Assembly: GCF_004217335.1 (NCBI RefSeq)
Contig: NZ_SHMP01000003.1
Coordinates: 744,001 to 808,000, forward strand
Origin: Natrinema hispanicum
GTDB lineage: Archaea; Halobacteriota; Halobacteria; Halobacteriales; Natrialbaceae
Direction: 5' to 3'
Length of the DNA: 64,000 nt
Part shown: one piece after another, positions 36,899 through 45,659 of the stretch
Layout of the letters: every line of letters starts with the position of its first letter
How positions within the stretch are numbered: the first letter of the stretch is position 1
The notes under the pieces: model-generated
What the model was told of the DNA's origin: nothing
What the model saw: only the letters and a program-made list of their open reading frames with translations
Databases searched by the model: none
Position numbers and translations under genes: made by a program

Positions 36899-38275
36899 AT
36901 GCAAGTCTTCGGATCGAGTGGGACGCGGGGCGTCGCCAACGAAGAGCTGACGCCCGCGTTCGTCCTACGCGTCGCGAAAGCGGCGGGGACGACCTGGGGT
37001 GACGGCCACGGTGGGGACCGCGTCGCGATCGCTCGCGACACGCGCTATACGGGGCGCATGCTGGCCGATGCGGCCGCCAGCGGGCTCGCGAGTACGGGTG
37101 CCGATGTCGACCGTCTCGGGGTCGTCCCCACGCCGGGGGCACAGGCCTACGCCGAACGCGAAGGGGTGCCGGTCGTGGTCATCACGGCCTCACACAACCC
37201 GCCCCAGTACAACGGCGTCAAACTCGTCGGGCCCGACGGTGTCGAACTCTCGGTGGCCGCACTCGAGGAGATCGAAGAAACCCTGCTCGCCGAATCGTTT
37301 TCCGTCGCCCCGTGGGACGAGACGGGACGCGTCCGCGAGATCGACGGCGTCGGCCGGGCCTATGTCGATGAACTGCTCGCGGCGACCGACCGAGAGACGA
37401 TCGCCGACGCCGACCTCACCGTTGCACTCGATCCGGGCCACGGTGCGGGTTCATTGACGAGTCCCGAATTCTTCCGAAAACTGGGCTGTCGCGTCGTCAC
37501 CGTCAACAGCCAGCCCGACGGCCACTTCCCCGGCCGCGATCCCGAACCCGTCCCCGACAACCTCACCGATCTGGGCCGACTCGTCCGCGCGACCGACGCC
37601 GACGTCGGCGTTGCCCACGACGGCGATGCCGACCGCGCGATTTTCTTCGACGAACACGGCGAGTACGTCGAGGGCGACGCGACGCTGGCCGCACTCGCAG
37701 CTGCCGAACTCGAGGCCGGCGACACGGCCGTCTCGGCTGTCAACGTCTCCCAGCGACTCGTCGACGTGGTCGACGACGTTGGCGCCGAACTCGAGCTCAC
37801 CCCGATTGGCTCGACGAACATCATCACTCGTATTCAGGAACTCGAGGCGAACGACAGACACGTACCGATCGCCGGCGAGGGCAATGGCGGGATCTTCTTC
37901 CCCGACTATCGGCTCTCGCGAGACGGAGCCTACACGGCTGCGCGCTTCCTCGAGTTAGTCGCCGAGAAGCCGGTCAGCGAGCTCGTCGCACCCTACGACG
38001 GCTACGTCAACGTCCGCCACAACGTCGAATACGAGTCGACAGCCGAACGTGACGCGATGCTCGATGCGGCGGCCAACCAGGCCAACGCCGCCGACGCCGA
38101 GCTCAACACCCGCGACGGCTACCGACTGGATTACGGCGACGCGTGGGTGCTCGCTCGTCCCTCCGGCACCGAACCGCTCGTCCGGATCTACGCCGAGGCC
38201 CGCGATGGAAACCGCGCCGAAGCCCTCGCCAGCGACATGTACGAGGCGCTGACCGCTGCGAAAGCCGACGCGTAA
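36899..38275 (+). CDS. glmM: Phosphoglucosamine/phosphohexomutase
   Basis: An alpha-D-phosphohexomutase interconverting hexose 6- and 1-phosphates, probably glucosamine-P for surface-glycan precursors. The start MQVFGSSGTRGVANEEL at ATG 36899 (a GTG 3 nt earlier is also in frame) gives 458 residues. The phosphoserine loop is TASHNPPQYNG near residues 99-108, the metal loop is DGDADRA near 241-247, the sugar-binding loop is GEGNGG near 324, and the phosphate-binding RPSGTEPLVRIY is near 420. The distinction between GlmM and a phosphomannomutase or phosphoglucomutase is not certain from sequence. Confidence 0.87.
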   Translation: MQVFGSSGTRGVANEELTPAFVLRVAKAAGTTWGDGHGGDRVAIARDTRYTGRMLADAAASGLASTGADVDRLGVVPTPGAQAYAEREGVPVVVITASHNPPQYNGVKLVGPDGVELSVAALEEIEETLLAESFSVAPWDETGRVREIDGVGRAYVDELLAATDRETIADADLTVALDPGHGAGSLTSPEFFRKLGCRVVTVNSQPDGHFPGRDPEPVPDNLTDLGRLVRATDADVGVAHDGDADRAIFFDEHGEYVEGDATLAALAAAELEAGDTAVSAVNVSQRLVDVVDDVGAELELTPIGSTNIITRIQELEANDRHVPIAGEGNGGIFFPDYRLSRDGAYTAARFLELVAEKPVSELVAPYDGYVNVRHNVEYESTAERDAMLDAAANQANAADAELNTRDGYRLDYGDAWVLARPSGTEPLVRIYAEARDGNRAEALASDMYEALTAAKADA

Positions 38276-38317
38276 CGCCGGGCTCCGTTGCTCGAGCCCT
38301 CGAGCTCGACGCCCCAA

Positions 38318-39817
38318 TCACGACGAGGCCCACTCCCGAAGCTCCCCGTCGACGACGACTTCGTCCCCAACGTCGTCGAACGTCACACCGCCGTAGGCGA
38401 CGCGACTGTCAGGGCCGACGTAGATCCCTACAGTACCACAGTCGGCCGCTCGAGCAGTCGTCAGCGTCGCGTCGACGTTCGCTCTGAATCGGAACGACTG
38501 ATGGTCCGCGCCCGTCGCGGTCACGCCGCTGAGTTTCAGGTCGGCCATGTCGTCGAAGATGATCGCGTTCGTAAACGGGCCGTCGACGGTGACATTCGAG
38601 ATCGCAGCGCCGTCGAAGCCGGCCGCGTACAGCCCCGAGCCGCTGGCGATGTCGGTGTCGGTGGTTCTGATCGTGACGTTATTGATCGTCAACCCCTGAC
38701 GGCCGTCCTCGATTTCTCCCAGCGTGATCCCCCGTGCGTTCTCGAGACACGAGACCCGGTCGATCGTCAGGTCTGCGACCGTCTCGTCCGGATCAGCTCT
38801 GATCGCCGTATACTCACAGCCGGTGATCTGGCCGTCCGTGATGGTGATCCCCTCGTTCGTCCCGCGGTGAAGGTGGACACCGTAGTCGGGGTCGTTCGCC
38901 GGATCGATCTCGAAGTTTTTGAGCGTGCAGTTCTCGGTGGGTGTCCCGTCGTCCGCGACAAGCACGTCGTCGCTGCCGTCCCAGACGCTGTTCCAGCTCG
39001 TATCCGGCTGTTGACTGTCGAACTGCACCGGCGCGTCCGAGTCCCCCTCGCCGCCACGGGTCGCCCAGTAGCCGTCGATGACGACGTTTTTCGACGACAC
39101 GACGTCGATGTGGTGGTAGTGAATGCGGTCGCCGTAGATCCGCTCCAGTCGGACGTTTGCTGCGTGGGCGGGCATGATTCCCGTCGATTCCGGCGAATCG
39201 ACCCGGACGTTGCAGACGCCCCAGTTCGATGCGCCGTCGTATCCCGGCTCGTCGTAGCCCATATTCGAGAGCAGCGCCCGTCCGTTCTCACCGTCGGGAC
39301 GGATCCCGACGAGAACGGTCGCACGGCCCGCACCGAGGACGATCGTGTCGTCGCCGATCAGTGGTGTCCGCTCGAGCAGATACCTCCCGGGCGGGAAGTA
39401 CACGATCCCGCCGCCGGCGTCAGCGACGTCCTCGAGGAGGTCGTGGACTGCCTGGCCGACAGCGGTTTCCCCGTCGCCTTCGATGCCGTGGGCCTCGACG
39501 TTCCACACGGGGGTCTCTTCGGTGCGAGCGTGAGTGAGCCGGGCCGCCGCGAAGTGGCTCGTCCCCGGTACCGGTTGCTCGGCACTTCCGCGACCGCTGA
39601 AGTAGGTCCAGTCGTCGCTCGCGGCGTCCCAGCGCCAGGTAATTCCTTGATCGGTCGCGTGATACAGTTCGTCGTCGTACTCGCCGGTTGCCGGTCGCTC
39701 GCTGATCGGCCCGTGGACGATCGCGTGCGCGTCGATCGCCTCGACCGCGTCGGTGTGGTCCCACTGTTCGCCCTGCTCGTACGTCCCCAGTCCGAGACGC
39801 GGCGTGTGATCGACCAT
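38318..39817 (-). CDS. Parallel beta-helix protein (GH28/pectate-lyase-like)
   Basis: The 499-residue protein has a polar N-domain (about 1-110, with WRWDAASDDWTYFSG). A GH28-related/pectate-lyase start follows (GIEGDGETAVGQAVHDLLEDV ... GGGIVYFPPGRYLLE, about 110-150) and then right-handed beta-helix rungs to the end. It has no signal peptide of its own. It begins 2 nt after the stop of the 45-codon lipoprotein gene at 39820-39957, so the two are almost certainly translated together. Polysaccharide binding or cleavage is likely, but no catalytic set is confirmed. Confidence 0.78.
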   Translation of the reverse strand: MVDHTPRLGLGTYEQGEQWDHTDAVEAIDAHAIVHGPISERPATGEYDDELYHATDQGITWRWDAASDDWTYFSGRGSAEQPVPGTSHFAAARLTHARTEETPVWNVEAHGIEGDGETAVGQAVHDLLEDVADAGGGIVYFPPGRYLLERTPLIGDDTIVLGAGRATVLVGIRPDGENGRALLSNMGYDEPGYDGASNWGVCNVRVDSPESTGIMPAHAANVRLERIYGDRIHYHHIDVVSSKNVVIDGYWATRGGEGDSDAPVQFDSQQPDTSWNSVWDGSDDVLVADDGTPTENCTLKNFEIDPANDPDYGVHLHRGTNEGITITDGQITGCEYTAIRADPDETVADLTIDRVSCLENARGITLGEIEDGRQGLTINNVTIRTTDTDIASGSGLYAAGFDGAAISNVTVDGPFTNAIIFDDMADLKLSGVTATGADHQSFRFRANVDATLTTARAADCGTVGIYVGPDSRVAYGGVTFDDVGDEVVVDGELREWASS

Positions 39818-39819
39818 GG

Positions 39820-39957
39820 TTACTCACTCCCGTATGTGTCTCCGTACGCCGTTCCGTACCCGGATTCGACGGCCGCACTGTTCGTACAGCCTGCAAGCGT
39901 GAGAAACCCCGACGTTGCGATGAGGACGTCCCGTCGCCCCGGTTCTGAATCGTCCAT
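39820..39957 (-). CDS. 45-residue Tat-type lipoprotein paired with the beta-helix gene
   Basis: From ATG 39957 a 46-codon frame encodes MDDSEPGRRDVLIATSGFL and onward, with a lipobox LAGC (Cys24) and a short Gly/Tyr-rich mature tail (ESGYGTAYGDTYGSE). The RRD pair suggests Tat export. It is either a genuine tiny lipoprotein co-translated with the beta-helix protein, or the signal region of an ancestral secreted protein now separated by a TAA stop and a frame change. Confidence 0.68.
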   Translation of the reverse strand: MDDSEPGRRDVLIATSGFLTLAGCTNSAAVESGYGTAYGDTYGSE

Positions 39958-40009
39958 GATATCTGACTCGTCTTTCGCCGTATAAACTACCTGTTAGGCG
40001 GCCGACTCC

Positions 40010-40672
40010 TCACTCGAGTTGCGCGTCGATCGCGGCGCTGACGGTGTCCCACTCGTAGTTCTCGAGGAGGGTCCCGTCGACGAAGACGGCCGGCGTTCCT
40101 GGCACGCCGCGGCTGTCTCCCGTCTGCCTGTCCGCTTCGACGACCCCACGATACGCCTCTTGATCGGCTGCGGCGGCGATCGTACAGCCGTCGACATCGT
40201 GGTCGTTGGCGACCTCGCGGATGAACTGGTAGCCGTCCTCGCCGAGTCGGGCTTGCTCCTCGTAGATCCCCTTGGCAAAGGAAAAGAACGTCTCGGCATC
40301 GGTTCGGTCCTGGACTGCGCGGGCAGCCGAAGCGGCACGCCACGACCAGTTTTCATCGACGGGGATCGGATAGTCGAAGTAGCGATAGCGGACGTCACCG
40401 GGCTCGATGTAGGTCGATTCGATCTGTGGATAGACGTCATTGGTGAACGTCGCACAGTGTCCACAGGCGAAGTCCTCGAAGACATCGACGGTGACGGCGG
40501 CGTCTTCTGGACCGAGTGCGGGCCGTGGGAGTGAATCGACCGTTTCGACTTCTGTCCCGTCACAGTCGCTGGGAAACGAGCCGCTGCCGGAGCCACCGAG
40601 ACAGCCGGCCGTGGTCGACAGCGTGATCGTTCCACCAAGTGCAATGAGGGTTGACCGCCGCGTCGTTCGCAT
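40010..40672 (-). CDS. DsbA-like thioredoxin-fold lipoprotein
   Basis: The 220-residue protein carries a twin-Arg start (TTRRSTLIALGG) and lipobox TAGC (Cys24), so it sits on the outer face of the membrane. The DsbA-like domain has DFACGHC with active-site Cys70 and Cys73, and the cis-Pro loop GVPGTPAVFVDG near 190-201. It should oxidise or isomerise thiols in exported proteins, as in the DSBA/DsbG-like family (thioredoxin_4). It is monocistronic. Confidence 0.9.
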   Translation of the reverse strand: MRTTRRSTLIALGGTITLSTTAGCLGGSGSGSFPSDCDGTEVETVDSLPRPALGPEDAAVTVDVFEDFACGHCATFTNDVYPQIESTYIEPGDVRYRYFDYPIPVDENWSWRAASAARAVQDRTDAETFFSFAKGIYEEQARLGEDGYQFIREVANDHDVDGCTIAAAADQEAYRGVVEADRQTGDSRGVPGTPAVFVDGTLLENYEWDTVSAAIDAQLE

Positions 40673-40774
40673 AGTCTGGCGAACGGCGCAGTGACATATA
40701 TACGATGCCGTTCGCGAACGAGAGCAGCTCCCACGACGGTCATCTCCCCCGCCAACCGCGACTGCCGGCCGCCT

Positions 40775-41953
40775 TTAGACCGGATCGTCAACGGCGAGCG
40801 CGTCCTCGAGTCGCTCCCGTTCGGCCCGCAACGCCTCGAGTTCGTCGTCAACGCGGCCGTCGGCCAGCCGCTCGCGTTCGGCGGGCGTGAGCCGGTCGAC
40901 GGCCTGGGCTGCGGTCTGTAAGCGGTCGTAGTCGGGATCGGTCGCGAGCAGCCGCACTTCGCGTAAGGCCGCGACGACGTCCTCGTCGGCGATTCGCGCG
41001 ACGAACGGCTGATACTCCCGCGTCCGGGCTCGCAGGGCACCTGCAGGCCCGGGCGGCCAATCGATCGTCAGCGCCTCGGCATCGATCCCCTCGAGATACG
41101 TCTGCTGTGTCGCGACGTTGCGTTTGAGTTCGTCCGCGCTCTCGACGTAGTGCGAGAGTTTCGACCGGGAGTAGTCGGCGTACTCGAGCAACTCGGGAAT
41201 CGTATATTCGCCGGCCGGATTCTCGCGGACGTACGCTGCTAAGTCCTCGGGCGGGCGCTCGTAGGTCACGAACGGATACCACCGGCTTCGCTCGAGCAGG
41301 GCGAACACCTCGCGGGCACTGGTCTCGAGGCGATACGCCCGAACGGCCTCGCGGATCGCCTCGTTATAGTGCTCGATCGGCTCGCGGAGTCGCTCGACCG
41401 GCGCGTCGAGATCCGCATCCGCGAGTTCGAGCAGCCGCTCGCGCTCGTCGATCTCGTCGTCGATCGTCTGCAGCCGTTTGCTCGCGGCTTTGCGGGCCTC
41501 CGCCAGTGCTTCGCGAGCGGCCTCGCGTTCGTCGAGCATGTCCGCGTATTTTGCTGCTGGCTCGAGGGCGTCGCGAGCCCGCTCGAAATCGGCTTCGCTC
41601 AGCCGGCGTTTGTCGATCGTCTCGAGGGCGTCCTCGAAGGACTCGTATTCGGGGAGGTCCTCGTCGAGTCCGGAGACGAGCCCGTCAAATTTCCCCTCGA
41701 GTTCGATATATGCTTGAAAATTCTCCTTGCCGGTCCCGGTCGCGCGGTCGACATAGTCCTCTAACAGGTCGGTCGCGGTCCGATACGCGGTTGCGACCGC
41801 CTCGACGGTGTCCTCGTCGTGGTCTGCGATCCGCGCGTCGATCGTCTCGAGGCGGTCGCGGGCGACCTCGAGTGCCTCGTGCGGTGTCGGGTTGTCGTCG
41901 CTACTGCCGGCGGCGTCGGAGCGGGCGTCGGAGGGCGGGACGCGCTCGCTCAT
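40775..41953 (-). CDS. Coiled-coil haloarchaeal protein, DUF7118-like
   Basis: The 392-residue soluble, almost all-helical protein has long coiled-coil segments (about 20-200), including ERLESL-type heptads, AARKAASKRLQTIDDEIDERER-type stretches and a DLPEYESFEDALETIDKRRL motif. A helical C-domain with TIPELLEYADYSRSKLSHYV near 255 looks like a winged-helix/HTH remnant. I recall it as a haloarchaeal family annotated DUF7118. It starts 3 nt after the hisI stop, so the two are an operon, although no histidine role is evident. Confidence 0.75.
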   Translation of the reverse strand: MSERVPPSDARSDAAGSSDDNPTPHEALEVARDRLETIDARIADHDEDTVEAVATAYRTATDLLEDYVDRATGTGKENFQAYIELEGKFDGLVSGLDEDLPEYESFEDALETIDKRRLSEADFERARDALEPAAKYADMLDEREAAREALAEARKAASKRLQTIDDEIDERERLLELADADLDAPVERLREPIEHYNEAIREAVRAYRLETSAREVFALLERSRWYPFVTYERPPEDLAAYVRENPAGEYTIPELLEYADYSRSKLSHYVESADELKRNVATQQTYLEGIDAEALTIDWPPGPAGALRARTREYQPFVARIADEDVVAALREVRLLATDPDYDRLQTAAQAVDRLTPAERERLADGRVDDELEALRAERERLEDALAVDDPV

Positions 41954-41956
41954 CGG

Positions 41957-42325
41957 TTACTCGTAGACGGCGTCCGGGTCGAACACTCGTTCGCCGACGT
42001 TCTCACCCTCGATCGTCCGGTAGAAACACGACCGATGGCCGGTGTGACACGCGCCGCCTTCCTGGTCGACCAGATAGAGCAGGGTGTCGGCGTCACAGTC
42101 GACGCGAATCTCCTGAACGTCTTGGACGTGGCCGCTCGTCGCCCCTTTCTCCCACAGCTCGTCACGGCTTCGCGAGTAGTAGTGCGCGCGGCCAGTCTCG
42201 CGGGTTCGATCGAGGGCCTCCGGCGAGACGTAGGCAAGCATCAGTACCTCGCCGGTGTCGGCGTCCTGTGCCACGGCGGGGACGAGGCCGTCCTCACCGA
42301 AGTCGACTGCAACGTCGTCGTCCAT
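41957..42325 (-). CDS. hisI: Phosphoribosyl-AMP cyclohydrolase
   Basis: The third enzyme of histidine synthesis opens the purine ring of PR-AMP. The 122-residue length is normal for stand-alone HisI. Mg2+/Zn2+ ligands are visible: [17 protein letters not shown] (Asp-Cys-Asp-x-Asp) near residues 78-88 and [12 protein letters not shown] near 95-106 with two zinc Cys. It is the first gene of a two-gene operon with the DUF7118-like gene (3-nt gap). Confidence 0.95.
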   Translation of the reverse strand: MDDDVAVDFGEDGLVPAVAQDADTGEVLMLAYVSPEALDRTRETGRAHYYSRSRDELWEKGATSGHVQDVQEIRVDCDADTLLYLVDQEGGACHTGHRSCFYRTIEGENVGERVFDPDAVYE

Positions 42326-42421
42326 ACTCGAGACGTTGGTCGTCCGAGCGATAGGTCTTTTGCCGCCGGGAGCTCGATCGACTCGAGACTCGAGAAAAAT
42401 AGCGCGTGCGTCGGCTCGCGT

Positions 42422-44008
42422 TCAGGCCTGGCCGTTCAGCGTGATGTCGCTGACGCCGATGATGCGCTCGTCGTCCTCGAGTTCCGCTTTCGCGTCCGCG
42501 GGAACTTCGCTGTCGACGTTGTAGACGGTCAGGGCCTCGCCGCCGATGGTCTCGCGGGCGTTGAACATGCCGGCGATGTTGACGTCGTGGTTGCCCATCA
42601 CGGAGCCGATGAGGCCGATGACGCCGGGCTCGTCGGTGTTGCGCGTGATGACCATTCGGCCGTGGGGGATGGCGTCGACGCGGTAGCCGTCGATGCGGAC
42701 GATCCGCGGGTCGTCACCCGCAAAGAGGGTGCCGTCGACGGAGACCTCGTCGTCGTCGTTGCTGACAGTTACGGAGATCAGGCTCTGGAAGTCCTCGGCC
42801 TGGCGGGTCTTGGACTCGGTGACGTCGACGCCCCGGTCTTCGGCGATCTGGGGCGCGTTGACCGCGTTGACCTGCCACTCGAGCGGTTCGAAGACGCCCT
42901 TGAGTGCGCTTGCGGTGACGAACTCGATGTCTTCGTCGGCGATTTCGCCCTCGTAGACGACTTCGACGTCCTCGATGCGGCCCTCGAGCAGTTGTGCGGC
43001 GACCTTGCCGGCGGTTTCGGCGAGGTCGATGTAGGGCTCGACGCGGGGGAACGCGCTCTCGTCGATCGAGGGCGCGTTCAGGGCGTTGGCGACCGGCTCG
43101 CCGGCGAGCGCGGCGTTGACCTGCTCGGCGGTGGAGGTCGCGACGTTCTCCTGAGCCGCTTCCGTCGACGCGCCGAGGTGAGGCGTGACGATGACGTCGT
43201 CGTGCTCGAGCAGCGGCGAGTCTTCGGAGAGTGGCTCCTCAGCGAAGACGTCCAGCGCCGCGCCGGCGACCGTGCCGTCTTCGACTTTGGCGGCGAGGGC
43301 GTCCTCCTGAATGATGCCACCGCGGCCGACGTTGACGATGTAGTCGCCCTCGAGGAGGTCGAGTTCCTCTTCGCCGATCATGCCCTCCGTCTCGGGGGTC
43401 AGCGGCGTGTGGATGGTCAGGAAGTCGGCGCGCTCGAGACACGGCTCGAAGTCGACGAGTTCGGCACCGAGTCGGTCGGCGCGCTCCTCGGAGATGTAGG
43501 GGTCGAACGCGACGAGGTCCATCCCGAGCGAGTCGAGTTTCTTGGCGACCTCCTGGCCGACGCGGCCGAGGCCGACGATGCCGAGCGTCTTGCCGTTGAG
43601 TTCGGCACCGAGGTAGTCGCTTTTCGCCCATTCGCCGTTTTTCAGACGGATGTGTGCCTGTGGGATCGAGCGGGCGGCCGCGAACGTCATCGCGACGGTG
43701 TGCTCGGCGGCTGCGCGAACGTTGCCCTCGGGGGCATTGGCGACGATGACACCTTCGTCAGTGGCGGCGTCGATGTCGATGTTGTCGACGCCGATTCCTG
43801 CTCGCCCAACGATAACCAGTTCCTCGGCGGCCGCGAGGACCTCGTCGGTGACTTCGGTCCCGGAGCGAACGATGAGCCCGTGTGCGTCCGAGACTGCCTC
43901 GAGGAGGTCGTCTCCCTCGAGTTCGTAGCCCGTTTCGACCTCGTGGCCGGCGTCTCTGAGTACGTCCAGACCCGCATCCGCGATCGGATCCGTGACGAGA
44001 ACCTTCAT
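42422..44008 (-). CDS. serA: D-3-phosphoglycerate dehydrogenase
   Basis: The first enzyme of serine synthesis oxidises 3-phosphoglycerate with NAD+. The ATG at 44008 (MKVLVTDPIADAGLDVL) gives 528 residues, the long SerA type. The Rossmann motif is GKTLGIVGLGRVGQEVA near 140-156, with catalytic Arg/Glu/His in VNVGRGGI (~230), and EDSPLLEHDDVIVTPHLGAS near 265-285. An intervening ASB domain and a C-terminal ACT domain (about 455-528) follow. Serine feedback through ACT is plausible. serB is 2.2 kb to the right. Confidence 0.95.
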   Translation of the reverse strand: MKVLVTDPIADAGLDVLRDAGHEVETGYELEGDDLLEAVSDAHGLIVRSGTEVTDEVLAAAEELVIVGRAGIGVDNIDIDAATDEGVIVANAPEGNVRAAAEHTVAMTFAAARSIPQAHIRLKNGEWAKSDYLGAELNGKTLGIVGLGRVGQEVAKKLDSLGMDLVAFDPYISEERADRLGAELVDFEPCLERADFLTIHTPLTPETEGMIGEEELDLLEGDYIVNVGRGGIIQEDALAAKVEDGTVAGAALDVFAEEPLSEDSPLLEHDDVIVTPHLGASTEAAQENVATSTAEQVNAALAGEPVANALNAPSIDESAFPRVEPYIDLAETAGKVAAQLLEGRIEDVEVVYEGEIADEDIEFVTASALKGVFEPLEWQVNAVNAPQIAEDRGVDVTESKTRQAEDFQSLISVTVSNDDDEVSVDGTLFAGDDPRIVRIDGYRVDAIPHGRMVITRNTDEPGVIGLIGSVMGNHDVNIAGMFNARETIGGEALTVYNVDSEVPADAKAELEDDERIIGVSDITLNGQA

Positions 44009-44078
44009 GTGCGAGCAAACCGTGCGGAGCACGTAAACCCTTCCGTTGTGCGCGTGGCCGGCAAAAAATACCGCTGTC

Positions 44079-44975
44079 TCAGATCGTAATCAGCGCAGCG
44101 CCGATCACGATCAACGCTGCGCCGCCGACGACGCCTTTCGTTACTCGCTCGACGTCTCGCAAGAAGACGGCGGCAAACAGCAGGGTAAACAGCGGCGCGG
44201 TCGCGACCAGCGGGTCGACGACGGCGATTCGGCCACCCTCGAGGCCGAGTGCGGTCATCAACGCGAGCATCGCGACGGTCGTCAGCAGGCCACTGCCCAC
44301 GAAGTAGCGATACGACGCCCGCGGTTTTGCGAGCACGTCACGACCACCCCAGGCGAGGATGTACGCCAGCAGGGCGACCAGCCCGGCCGTCTCGTTTATT
44401 GCGACCGCCTCGAGAGCCGATATCGGCGTATCGAGCATGCCGTACCGGCGGCTGACGTTTGCGACTGCGAAGGTGGCCGCGGCTGCGATCGGCCACAGCA
44501 GGTCGCGGGTGGTCCACCCCGCGAGGTCGCCGCCGCGAGCGGTCGCAAGCAGCGCGAGCCCGGCCACGAGGACGACGATCCCAACGCCGGTGACGGGCCC
44601 AAGCGGTTCGCCCAGCGCGACCAGCGCGATCAGCGTCGCGAACAGCGGCCGTGCGCTGAGGATCGCACTGTTGAGACTCGCGCCCACTCGATCGACGCCG
44701 ACGAAGATCGTGACTCGCCCGACTGCGGTGCCGACCACGCCCGCGAACGCGAAGATGGCCAGCGTCTCGCCGGTCACCCCCGTCACGGCCGACCGGCCCT
44801 CGAGGGCCGCGATGGCGAGCCAGTAACACGTCGAGTCGACGAGCACGACGACCAGTGATGCCTGTACGGCACCGCCACCTGCGGCCATCCCTCGTTTATC
44901 GAAGATCGGCGAGAACCCCCAGAGGACCGCCGGGACTAAGGCGATCGCGACGACCTCGAGCGTCGCGTCGGTCAT
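44079..44975 (-). CDS. DMT-superfamily permease (EamA-type)
   Basis: Starting MTDATLEVVAIALVPAVLWG at 44975, the protein has 298 residues and about ten membrane helices arranged as two EamA repeats (first about 5-135, second about 150-295). Motifs include SILSARPLFATLIALVALGE and DPLVATAPLFTLLFAAVFL, typical of the Pro/Glu-containing ends of EamA repeats. It probably exports a small metabolite or amino acid; the substrate is unknown. It faces the orphan mobile element. Confidence 0.88.
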   Translation of the reverse strand: MTDATLEVVAIALVPAVLWGFSPIFDKRGMAAGGGAVQASLVVVLVDSTCYWLAIAALEGRSAVTGVTGETLAIFAFAGVVGTAVGRVTIFVGVDRVGASLNSAILSARPLFATLIALVALGEPLGPVTGVGIVVLVAGLALLATARGGDLAGWTTRDLLWPIAAAATFAVANVSRRYGMLDTPISALEAVAINETAGLVALLAYILAWGGRDVLAKPRASYRYFVGSGLLTTVAMLALMTALGLEGGRIAVVDPLVATAPLFTLLFAAVFLRDVERVTKGVVGGAALIVIGAALITI

Positions 44976-45257
44976 CGGCCGGCTGCCGCGGACTGCTGGC
45001 GGTCGTCTTGTGCGTACACGTCGGACGCGTTCCAAGTATTGCGGCGAGAACGTTACGATATCGGTCTACGGGCCACCGCGTCCTGCGTGTCGCCTCTCCG
45101 ATGGCGATCGGCAGTTCTATCTTTCTTCAAGGAGAGAATCCCGGCGTTTACGCCGTCATCAGAAATCTTTGATTTCTGATTGCCCGTCAGACGTAGTCTG
45201 ACGACCGGGCGTGAATCTGACAACGCTTACACAGTCTCCGTTCGGTAGCAATACGGG

Positions 45258-45265
45258 TATTTAAG
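45258..45265 (+). promoter_or_regulatory. TATA-like box inside the orphan element
   Basis: tatttaag stands out in GC-rich surroundings and is about 20-27 nt before the start of a run of hairpins. It would place transcription start near 45285. Confidence 0.4.
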
Positions 45266-45284
45266 TTCAGTCGAGGTGTAGTAT

Positions 45285-45590
45285 GACATACACCGAGGCG
45301 GCACGTCCGCCCACCTAATCGGACAATATCGGGACTCCGAGACCCAGAACGTTCGAGACTCCCATCTCGAACCGCTGTGGTGTCTCGGTCACCAAGATAA
45401 CTCCGAGTCCCCGTGCCGGGGATAGGAGTAACAGCGGTGTGGCCCCGCCATCGGCCCGTCATACCGACGAGTCGTAAACCAGCAAATATCCCAACCCAGC
45501 GGTGCGGTGCCGTGGGAAGCCTCGCCGTCGTCGGGCGTAGCCCGACTGCCCGAGGGATCTTCGATCCCTCTCCGTTTACGGCGAGGAGGA
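45285..45590 (+). ncRNA. Candidate structured RNA in the orphan element
   Basis: Successive stems follow the TATA-like box: ggcgg/ccgcc (45297-45311); ttcgaga/tctcgaa (45352-45371, 7 bp); and a closed unit with ccgctgt (45372-45378) pairing acagcgg (45431-45437). That unit encloses ggtg/cacc (45379-45393) and actcc/ggagt with ccccg/cgggg (45400-45429), a three-way-junction layout. The right-end palindrome completes it. By analogy to the omega/sot RNAs at the 3' end of tnpB elements it may be a guide-type RNA left without its protein; this is inference from structure only. Confidence 0.35.
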
Positions 45591-45659
45591 GGTCACCCGG
45601 TCTCTCGTGTTGTGAACTATCCGGTCACAGTTTTCGGTGTGGATCGTGTATTGGTAGCT

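Larger units (their letters stand above)
45118..45600. mobile_element. Orphan IS200/IS605-like element without transposase
   Basis: About 480 nt with no credible ORF is bounded by hairpin-rich ends. The left end holds ttcaaggagagaatcc, then nested hairpins at 45142-45155, 45158-45180 and 45185-45203. The right end holds gtgggaagcctcgccgt paired 9 bp with acggcgagg (45520-45528 with 45578-45586), then aggaggtcac. The right-end pattern resembles the terminal palindrome of haloarchaeal tnpB (IS1341-type) elements as I remember them. It is probably a deletion derivative or MITE. It ends about 60 nt before the UspA gene and may affect its promoter. Confidence 0.5.

Noticed and set aside
41819..44089. 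756-codon frame antisense to hisI and serA
   Set aside because: Shadow of two certain biosynthetic genes.
4733..45623. Identical 14-mer tgtgaactatccgg before upp (4733) and near the UspA start (45610)
   Set aside because: A 14-nt match is expected by chance several times in 64 kb; positions relative to starts differ, and no dyad surrounds both.
45413..45659. Upstream open frame that would lengthen UspA or represent TnpB remnant
   Set aside because: Translation shows no TnpB motif (no RuvC or zinc-ribbon pieces) and UspA has a clear start at 45660.
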